This document shows positions 55,339-61,750 of a stretch of DNA of 64,000 bases, in pieces. This DNA is from Phycisphaeraceae bacterium D3-23 (GTDB lineage Bacteria; Planctomycetota; Phycisphaerae; Phycisphaerales; Phycisphaeraceae), in NCBI GenBank assembly GCA_039555135.1, contig CP114179.1:4340001-4404000 (forward strand). Direction: 5' to 3'. The notes under the pieces were generated by a model. The model was not told the DNA's origin and did not search any database. It saw nothing but the letters and a program-made list of their open reading frames with translations. Numbering within the stretch: position 1 is the first letter of the stretch; the number at the start of each line of letters is the position of its first letter. The translations under genes and the position numbers were made by a program.

Positions 55339-56946
55339 ATGTCAGGACTGATCCAACACGACGACGCCCAACCCCCCCAACCTCTCCGGCCCGTCGAGCC
55401 GCGCCTCGACTTTACGATCCGCACGGCGACGATGGACGACTTCGATTGGATCGACGCGATGCAGAAGGCGGAGTCCGACAAGCTCGGCTTCCTGATGCGC
55501 GCCGCGATCCAGAAACGCATCGAGCAGGGGAATGTGCTCGTCGCTGAAGCGACCGGGAAGTGGTCGAGTGGTCCAGTGGCCGAGTGGTCAAGTGACAAGG
55601 CAGGGGGAAGTGGTCCAGTGGCCCAGTGGCCCAGAGACCCAGTGCGAGAGGGGCCAAGAACTTCTCCATACTCGGCCACTGGGCCACTGGATCACTCGGC
55701 CACTTCTTCCAAACACTCGGCCACTGGACCACTCGGCCACTCGGCCACTGCCCAAGCGGCGCAGCCGCTGGGCTACTGCATCGCCGTGGACCGGTACATG
55801 AAGCAGGACCATGTCGGGCAGTTCATCCAGCTCAACGTGCCCCCGGAATATCGCCGTTCGCTTGTTGGGGCGGCGCTGGTGAAGGCGACGTTTGAGAAGA
55901 GCGCGTACGGGGTGAAGCTGTACGGGCTGTGGTGCCGGCAGGACCTCGCGGCCAATCGGTTCTGGGAGTCGCTGGGGTTTGTGCCCCTGGCGTTCCGCGC
56001 GGCGGGGGTGAGTAATCTGAAGAAGGGGTCGAGGGGCCGAGGGGCCAAGGGGGCAAGTGACAAGGCGGGGGGAAGTGGTCCAGTGGCCGAGTGGCCCAGT
56101 GACCCAGTGCGAGAGGGGCCAAGAACTTCTCCACACTCGGCCACTGGGCCACGGGACCACTCGTCCACTGATCCGTCTGCGGCCACTGACCCGCCTCAGT
56201 CCCATGACCCCAGAACCATCCACATCTACTGGCAACGCCGGGTGCGGAAGGGTGACAACGAAACGCCCCACTGGTTCCCATACGAGACGTCCGGGGGGAT
56301 GATGGCGGAGAGCCGGTTGGTGCTGCCGATCCCGCTGGGGACGCACTGGAGCGATGCGAAGCCGGTGGTCCTGCCGGGGGCGGAGCGTCGGGCGGCGGAG
56401 GCGCGGCTGCTGGAGGCGAAGGCGGACGAGAAGCACGAGCAAGACAAGGCCGCGCTCGCGGCGAAGCGGAAGGAAGCGCGCGACGCGGCGAAGGAGGCGA
56501 AGCGTCTGGCTAGTGCGCCGAAGGTCGTACACGGCGTTGAGATTACTTCCGGGGCGGCGGCGGGCGTGCCGATGGGGTTTGACCTGCCCCCGGAAGCGAA
56601 GGCGCAGCGGGACGCGGAGGAGAAGCAGGCCCAGGCGGCGGCGGAGAAGGCGCGGATCAAGGAGGAGAAGCGCGCGGCGAAACGCGAGGCCAAGCAGCAA
56701 CGCCGGAGGACCGACCCGGAGCTGCTGGCGTACAGCCGGGAGCTAAGGGACCGCTGGCAGGAGGCGGTGACGGCCCAGCCGGGGCTTTTATTGCCTCCCG
56801 GCAGTGCCCCCGGAAGTCAGGGCGCGGGGAAGTATGATGTGAGTCGGTTGATTGCGGGGCCATCGCCGGGGGTCGTGGACAGGACGGTGGCGTTGGAGAT
56901 CGTGTCGGAGGTGGTGCCTGATGCGCGTCGGCTGGATGCGGCGTAG
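55339..56946 (+). CDS. Module B protein 2: GNAT-like domain with C-terminal coiled region
   Basis: A 535-residue paralogue of the gene at 28743. The GNAT part is TIRTATMDDFDWIDAMQKAE, EQGNVLVAEATG, GYCIAVDRYM, NVPPEYRRSLVGAALVKATF and AANRFWESLGFVPLAFRAAG; the acetyl-CoA loop RRSLVGA keeps one glycine. After IHIYWQRRVRKGD come PVVLPGAERRAAEARLLEAK, a Lys/Glu/Ala coiled coil, ELLAYSRELRDRWQEAV, KYDVSRLIAG and the end RRLDAA. Two in-frame palindromic inserts (55558-55750 and 56020-56210) lie in surface loops between conserved blocks. Acetylation substrate unknown. Confidence 0.75.
   Translation: MSGLIQHDDAQPPQPLRPVEPRLDFTIRTATMDDFDWIDAMQKAESDKLGFLMRAAIQKRIEQGNVLVAEATGKWSSGPVAEWSSDKAGGSGPVAQWPRDPVREGPRTSPYSATGPLDHSATSSKHSATGPLGHSATAQAAQPLGYCIAVDRYMKQDHVGQFIQLNVPPEYRRSLVGAALVKATFEKSAYGVKLYGLWCRQDLAANRFWESLGFVPLAFRAAGVSNLKKGSRGRGAKGASDKAGGSGPVAEWPSDPVREGPRTSPHSATGPRDHSSTDPSAATDPPQSHDPRTIHIYWQRRVRKGDNETPHWFPYETSGGMMAESRLVLPIPLGTHWSDAKPVVLPGAERRAAEARLLEAKADEKHEQDKAALAAKRKEARDAAKEAKRLASAPKVVHGVEITSGAAAGVPMGFDLPPEAKAQRDAEEKQAQAAAEKARIKEEKRAAKREAKQQRRRTDPELLAYSRELRDRWQEAVTAQPGLLLPPGSAPGSQGAGKYDVSRLIAGPSPGVVDRTVALEIVSEVVPDARRLDAA
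55558..55750. repeat. In-frame palindromic insert 1 in the module B GNAT gene
   Basis: Repeated words AGTGGTCCAGTGGCC and GAGTGGTC on the left pair with CTCGGCCACTGGACCACTC on the right. It occupies the same loop as the insert at 29067-29275 in the paralogue. About 90 bp of it recurs in insert 2. Confidence 0.75.
56020..56210. repeat. In-frame palindromic insert 2 in the module B GNAT gene
   Basis: A second copy of the element, starting with GGGGTCGAGGGGCCGAGGGG and then GGAAGTGGTCCAGTGGCC; it includes the same GCGAGAGGGGCCAAGAACTT core as insert 1. The paralogue in module A has no insert here (GSTKGAVHIFW is continuous), which marks this copy as a later addition. Confidence 0.75.
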
Positions 56947-57028
56947 GGGGACGTTGGTGGCCAAGATCGAGTTCGCGAGCCACCGGGAAGGGTCGCAGTT
57001 ACTGTTGTTAACCAAAACGTGAATGATC

Positions 57029-57514
57029 TTAGTTTTCAACCTCCAACTCTCCAAGTTCCCAGTTCGCTAAATCATCTGGGTCACCACCAAGATATGTAAC
57101 CGGAACGATCACTGTCTGTTGGACAAGCCCCCTTCCACGTGATGCTTCTAGATCCGTTGGGCGGTATGTGAAATCAGTTCTCACACGATAGGAGTTGCCA
57201 GAGTGAGAGACTTGAGCGTTCTGCGGCTCTCCAGGGAAAAGGCGATCCAAAATATCGGGCGAGCCATCAATTTCCTCAAGTTGTACTTTTAACTGTACAG
57301 CAAGCCCGAGAGTCGCAAAGTCAATCGCAGCCTTCTCTAGCTCATCAGCTTCGGCATAGGAATGGAATGAAGTAGCATCCGAATCGCCTGCGTTTGGATC
57401 AGGGATCGACTCAAGTGTTGGGCTATTGCAATAAGTGATGAGTAGTACAACGCCAATCAAGAAAGGAAGGCATACCAACGCTAGCAAGAGGTTGTATTCT
57501 CCGGTACGTGGCAT
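57029..57514 (-). CDS. Single-helix anchored protein, unknown
   Basis: A 161-residue protein with one N-terminal membrane helix (LLLALVCLPFLIGVVLLITY) and an exported acidic domain (YAEADELEKAAIDFATLGLA, GNSYRVRTDFTYRPTDLEAS, VIVPVTYLGGDPDDLANW). AT-richer than its neighbours, like the integron cassettes, but without attC sites. No family recognised. Confidence 0.55.
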   Translation of the reverse strand: MPRTGEYNLLLALVCLPFLIGVVLLITYCNSPTLESIPDPNAGDSDATSFHSYAEADELEKAAIDFATLGLAVQLKVQLEEIDGSPDILDRLFPGEPQNAQVSHSGNSYRVRTDFTYRPTDLEASRGRGLVQQTVIVPVTYLGGDPDDLANWELGELEVEN

Positions 57515-57703
57515 ATTCGTCTCCCTATTCGGAAATCTTACCGTTGACTGGGCGGGTCAGAGGATCCGCAGATTTGTTGGTTTCGACAGACCCCGAGCCG
57601 GCCTGTCCACCGGGATCGACCCCGGCCGCCGGCATGGTGTTGGGTTGCATGATAACCCCATCCGCGCGATCGACCAAGGGTTTCAGGGGGTCGGTGCGTG
57701 GCG

Positions 57704-57806
57704 GGTGGGAGGGTGTGGCGGGATGGTGGGTTGCGCTCGCGGGCTCGCTCCTCCCACCCTACGCTGCGGGTTCGGCTTCGCCGAATGACAGACCAGCATG
57801 TCTGTC
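57704..57806. repeat. Dispersed inverted repeat, GTGGGAGG type plus small hairpin
   Basis: GGTGGGAGG and CTCCCACCCTAC arms match the repeat at 6526-6632. A second hairpin, GACAGAC with GTCTGTC (57787-57806), follows and ends one base before the next gene's stop codon. The rest of 57515-57806 holds no gene. Confidence 0.6.
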
Positions 57807-58937
57807 CTACGGGTTGGGGCGTTGTGCTTCTTGCAGGGTCATGACGCCGAAGGCGGTGCCGTAGGCCTTGTAGTAGCCGTAGAGGGGGAAGTCGAACCAG
57901 GAGCCGTCGGACTCGGCGAGGTCGGCCATCAACTCGGCGAGCCATTGGGCGTGGGTCTCGCGTTGTGCTTCGGGGAGCTGGTTGATGACGCGGGCGGCGT
58001 AGTAGTGGCCGAACATGAAGTAGTAGCCGGCGGTGGCGTACCAGCCCTCGTGGGGCATGGGTCGGCCCTTGCCGATCATGATGTAGTGGTGCCAGGTGCG
58101 GAGGTCGGCGACGCCCTGGTGCAGGTCGTCTTCGTTGACGCCGTGGCCCCAGAGGTATAGGGCGAGGTTGCAGACCTGGGCGCGGCCGATGGAGCCCTGG
58201 ATTTTGTTGGGCGCGCCCTGGGGGTAGAGGCGGTGGGCGAAGCCGTAGGCGTAGGCGCCCTGTGGGAAGCGGAGGTCGGCGAGGGCGTTGATGGCGTCGT
58301 GGATGGCGTCGTCGTCGACGTCGAAGCCGGCCTGCTCGGCGTCGTAAAACGCGACGAGGCAGGCGGCGGTGTTGAAGCTGGTGGATTGTGCGCCGGTGGG
58401 TTTGAGCTGGGAGTGGCCGAAGTCGTAGTAGGACCAGCCGCCCTCGGCGGCCTGTCGGTCGAGGAGGGTCTGGATCTCGCGTTCGAGGACGGGTGCGATT
58501 TGTTCGCGTCGGTCGGCGAGGCGTTCGTCGACGTAGAGGAGGGCGAGGGCCTGGACCATGTAGGTGTGTGCCCAGGTGTCGTAGAAGACCGAGCCGGTGG
58601 CGCGGCCGACGGGCTGGGCGGTGAGGAGGAGGTCGAGCCCGCGGAGCATGGCGTCGTAGGCGTCGGGGTCGGTGCGGCTGGGTTCTTGGAGGGCCATGGT
58701 GCCCAGCGCGGCGCAGGCGAGGCCGAAGCCGTCGTGGCTAGCTTGTGAGCCGAGCATGACTTCGTAGGGGCGTGCGGATTCGAAGGAGCCCCAGGAGCCG
58801 TCGGGGTTTTGGTTGTCGATGAGCCAGGCGACGCCGTTGTGGTGGGCCTGTTTGGGGGAGGTGCCGCAGGCGGTGAGGAGCATACAGGCACCCACGGCGA
58901 AGAGGACTAGGGCGAGTTTGTCTAGGCGGTGGGTCAT
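57807..58937 (-). CDS. Lipoprotein with prenyltransferase/squalene-cyclase-like toroid fold
   Basis: A 376-residue protein. The signal peptide ends in a lipobox (GACMLLTACGTS). QW-like motifs NGVAWLIDNQNPDGSWGSFE and QTLLDRQAAEGGWSYYDFG, with TSFNTAACLVAF, indicate an alpha/alpha-toroid of the prenyltransferase/terpene cyclase type. No DxDD catalytic motif typical of squalene cyclases is seen, so it may be a non-catalytic or different enzyme. The start MTHRLDKLAL at 58937 avoids an upstream stretch that reads into repeat DNA. Confidence 0.72.
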   Translation of the reverse strand: MTHRLDKLALVLFAVGACMLLTACGTSPKQAHHNGVAWLIDNQNPDGSWGSFESARPYEVMLGSQASHDGFGLACAALGTMALQEPSRTDPDAYDAMLRGLDLLLTAQPVGRATGSVFYDTWAHTYMVQALALLYVDERLADRREQIAPVLEREIQTLLDRQAAEGGWSYYDFGHSQLKPTGAQSTSFNTAACLVAFYDAEQAGFDVDDDAIHDAINALADLRFPQGAYAYGFAHRLYPQGAPNKIQGSIGRAQVCNLALYLWGHGVNEDDLHQGVADLRTWHHYIMIGKGRPMPHEGWYATAGYYFMFGHYYAARVINQLPEAQRETHAQWLAELMADLAESDGSWFDFPLYGYYKAYGTAFGVMTLQEAQRPNP

Positions 58938-58950
58938 TGCTGTTTTTTTC

Positions 58951-59036
58951 TGACAGGATGACAGGATTTTCATGATGTACAGGATCGAAGCAATGCACTG
59001 AATCCTGTTGATCCTGCATATCCTGTCATCCTGTCT
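58951..59036. repeat. TGACAGGAT-type palindrome (third copy)
   Basis: TGACAGGATGACAGGATTTT on the left and TCCTGTCATCCTGTC on the right form a hairpin of about 86 bp, the same family as the inner elements at 28562 and 55162. It is not nested here. It sits in the leader of the toroid lipoprotein gene. Confidence 0.8.
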
Positions 59037-59081
59037 AAAAAGAGATGAGCAGGTCGTTGAACTTCTGCGTGATTCGTTGGA

Positions 59082-60503
59082 TCAACCAGCGGGGACGCGG
59101 ACGGTGTCGCCGGGTTCGAGGCCCTGGATGATCTGGACTTGGTCGGCGTTGCTTGCGCCGGTGACGACAGCGCGGCGGGTGAAGGTGTCGCCGTCTTGGA
59201 GCATGACGTAGGGGCCGTCGTCATCCCGCGCGACGGCACTGGCCGGGACGCTGAGTGCGGTGTCGATTTCGCGGGTGGCGGTGATATCGGCGAGCATGCC
59301 GGGGCGGACGACATCGGCGACTTCGTTGACGTCGATTGTCACGGCGTAGGTGGTGCTGTTGCCCGAGGCCGAGCCCTGCCAGGCGATGGTGCGGACGGTG
59401 CCGGTGGTGGCGACTTCGCCGAAGGGACGCCAGCGGATATCGACGCTGTCGCCCTCGCGGAGAGTGCGGAGGGCGCTTGCGTCGATGCTCATCGTGATCG
59501 ATCCCCGGTCGTGGGCCTGGAGCGTGGCGATGGTTTGACGGGCGCTGATGTTGTCGCCGGGCTTGAGGGTGATGGCGTTGACGATGACGCCGCCGGTGTC
59601 GGAGGTGAGCGCAAGTGCCTCGGCGTCGGCCTGGAGATTCGTGACGGCTTCGCGTGCAGTTTCAACGGCCCGCTCGACGCTATCAAGCTCGATCGCCTGT
59701 CGCTCGCGCGCGACCGCCAAACGCAACTCGGCATGGCGCAGCTCGACGCGCTGGCGCTCAAGGCGCTGGGCCATGTCGCGGTCGCGGTTGGGCAGTGTGA
59801 TGTTCATGGTGACGTCGTGGTTGCGGCGCGAGATCTCGGCCATGGTTTGCTGCATCGCCAATCGGCGTCGGCTCCGCTCGAGGACGATGTCCTGCGTGCG
59901 TGACGCAAGGCGTGCGCCTTCGTAGAGCTGTTCGAGCTGGCGGAGTTCTTCGGTGGCGTCGGCGAGTGAGGCCTCGGTCGATTCCATGCTCAACCGAGCG
60001 GAGGTGAACGCATCCTCCTTGCCGAAGGCCTCCCAACGCTCGGCGCTGGCGATGTAGTCGGCCAGGGTCTGCTCACGCTGGGCTCGGGACATGGCCTGCT
60101 CGACCTCGGACATCTCTCGCTCCTGCTGGGCCCAGCGCAGGCGGTCCTCGGCCTGCTTGAGCGCGCGCTCGGCGTCTTCCAACCGCTCGGCCATGTCGGG
60201 CGCTTCGAGACGGATTACGACGCTGCCGGGCGAGACCCGGCCCTGGGGCGTGACGACCTCGGCGACGACGAGTTCGCCGCTGTACTGCTCGGGCTCGTAG
60301 GCGACCGTGCCTATCGCGTCGGCGGCGTAGCGGCCTTCGGCGCGGACCTGTGCGATGAAACCGCCTTGCGTGACGGTCGCGGTGTCGGGAACGGATACGG
60401 GCTCGTCGGGGGTTTCGCTATCCTGCGCGGCCGCGCCGAGCGCGAGCCCGATCGAGAAGAGGGTGGCCAGTAAACGGGGGGCGTGTCGTTGGGGCAAGAT
60501 CAT
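59082..60503 (-). CDS. HlyD/RND-type periplasmic adaptor (membrane fusion) protein
   Basis: A 473-residue exported protein. A signal peptide (LLATLFSIGLALGAAAQ) precedes a lipoyl half-motif (VTPQGRVSPGSVVIRLEAPD), a long coiled-coil hairpin (residues ~115-300, e.g. RLEDAERALKQAEDRLRW and LRHAELRLAVARERQ), the second lipoyl half (LTSDTGGVIVNAITLKPGDN) and beta-barrel domains (VRPGMLADITATREI, GLEPGDTVRVPAG). It would link an inner-membrane pump to an outer-membrane channel. No pump gene is adjacent in the window. Confidence 0.85.
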   Translation of the reverse strand: MILPQRHAPRLLATLFSIGLALGAAAQDSETPDEPVSVPDTATVTQGGFIAQVRAEGRYAADAIGTVAYEPEQYSGELVVAEVVTPQGRVSPGSVVIRLEAPDMAERLEDAERALKQAEDRLRWAQQEREMSEVEQAMSRAQREQTLADYIASAERWEAFGKEDAFTSARLSMESTEASLADATEELRQLEQLYEGARLASRTQDIVLERSRRRLAMQQTMAEISRRNHDVTMNITLPNRDRDMAQRLERQRVELRHAELRLAVARERQAIELDSVERAVETAREAVTNLQADAEALALTSDTGGVIVNAITLKPGDNISARQTIATLQAHDRGSITMSIDASALRTLREGDSVDIRWRPFGEVATTGTVRTIAWQGSASGNSTTYAVTIDVNEVADVVRPGMLADITATREIDTALSVPASAVARDDDGPYVMLQDGDTFTRRAVVTGASNADQVQIIQGLEPGDTVRVPAG

Positions 60504-60631
60504 TATTTTCGCTCGTGCGGGTGAAGGTTGGGAAAGGCGGACATCAAGGATACGCGATCACGGCAGCCGTGGTTCGCGGTGGATTGGCCAGCGGCTGCGC
60601 TGCGTTGTGGTTGGCGAGTTACCATTGTTGG

Positions 60632-60660
60632 TTGACGCCCAGTCGCGTGTGTCGTTACGG
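60632..60660 (+). promoter_or_regulatory. Possible promoter of the DUF2891 gene
   Basis: TTGACG (60632-60637) and TTACGG (60655-60660) are 17 bases apart; the -10 match is poor. The GTG start at 60680 is 19 bases downstream, behind TTGGAGAAT. Confidence 0.3.
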
Positions 60661-60679
60661 TCGTGCCTGTTTGGAGAAT

Positions 60680-61717
60680 GTGATCGACATACACCCGCTC
60701 TGCCCGGATTTTGACTGCTCGACGTTTGATCGTTACGCCCGCCTTGCGCTCGATGGGGTGGTGAGGGAGTATCCGAATCAGCCGGGGTATCGCCTGGCCT
60801 CGGATGTGGAATTGGTTCCGCCGCGTGCGGTGCATCCCGCGTTTTATGGGTGCTACGACTGGCACTCGGCTGTGCATGGGCACTGGCTTCTGGTTCGGCT
60901 GCTGCGGCTCGGTCTGCTTTCTACGTCGGTCGCCCGCGATGCCGATCGTGTGCTGCGGGATCACTTGACGCCTGAGCGGCTTGAAGTCGAGTTGGCCTAT
61001 CTCGGTCGGCCGTACTGTGGAAGTTTTGAGTGGCCGTACGGGTGGGCCTGGCTGTTGGCGCTGCATGCGGAGGCGGGGCGGTGGGATGTCGGTGTTGCGA
61101 GTGCGCTTGGTCCGGTTGCCGATGAATTGGCGCGACGCGTCCCGCTGATGCTGGAGCGTATGCGTGCGCCACAGCGCACCGGGCAGCACGGCGACACGGC
61201 GTTTGCGTTGCAACTCATGCTTGAGGCGGGGGTAGGCCATGGATTGGGCGACACGATCCGGTCGGCCGCGCTGCGTTGGTATGGCGACGATGTTGACTAT
61301 CCGTGGCGGTACGAGGAGGGGCCTTACGATTTCCACTCGCCCGGGCTGAGCGTGATCGGGCTGATACAGCGCGTGATGGAGGCAGAACCATTTGACGAGT
61401 GGCACCGTACGTTTTGGCCCGGTCTGTTTGAAGCCGACATCAACCTCGTCCCGTTCATTGAGCCGGTCACATGCATCGACGACAGTGACGGAAAGCTGGC
61501 GCACCTGCACGGCCTGAACCTCGAGCGTGCGCGGTCTCTGTCTGCGATCGCGGCATCCATGCCAGTCGATTCCGAGTCGCGTGGAATTGTTTGGGGCATT
61601 GCCAGCCAGCACGCCAGCGCGGGGCTCGCGGGTGTCCACTCGGGCGACTACGCAGGCGAGCATTGGCTCGCGACATTTGCGACCCGCCTGCTGCTCGGTG
61701 CGGATGCGGCCGACTGA
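60680..61717 (+). CDS. DUF2891-family protein
   Basis: A 345-residue protein starting at GTG 60680 (IDIHPLCPDFDCSTFDRYAR) behind TTGGAGAAT. The hallmark HPAFYGCYDWHSAVHGHWLL and the later FEWPYGWAWLLALHAE and YDFHSPGLSVIGLI fit DUF2891, an uncharacterised family with an alpha-toroid-like helical pattern. An open extension to 60515 has no similarity to the family. Function unknown. Confidence 0.82.
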   Translation: MIDIHPLCPDFDCSTFDRYARLALDGVVREYPNQPGYRLASDVELVPPRAVHPAFYGCYDWHSAVHGHWLLVRLLRLGLLSTSVARDADRVLRDHLTPERLEVELAYLGRPYCGSFEWPYGWAWLLALHAEAGRWDVGVASALGPVADELARRVPLMLERMRAPQRTGQHGDTAFALQLMLEAGVGHGLGDTIRSAALRWYGDDVDYPWRYEEGPYDFHSPGLSVIGLIQRVMEAEPFDEWHRTFWPGLFEADINLVPFIEPVTCIDDSDGKLAHLHGLNLERARSLSAIAASMPVDSESRGIVWGIASQHASAGLAGVHSGDYAGEHWLATFATRLLLGADAAD

Positions 61718-61743
61718 CCGGCAGGGCTTGCGTCTCTTACAAT
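61714..61743 (+). promoter_or_regulatory. Leaderless-type promoter of hyuA
   Basis: CTGACC (61714-61719) and TACAAT (61738-61743) are 18 bases apart. Seven bases separate the -10 box from the ATG at 61751. No ribosome-binding site fits in the gap, which supports leaderless initiation. Confidence 0.5.
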
Positions 61744-61750
61744 TAGGCCA

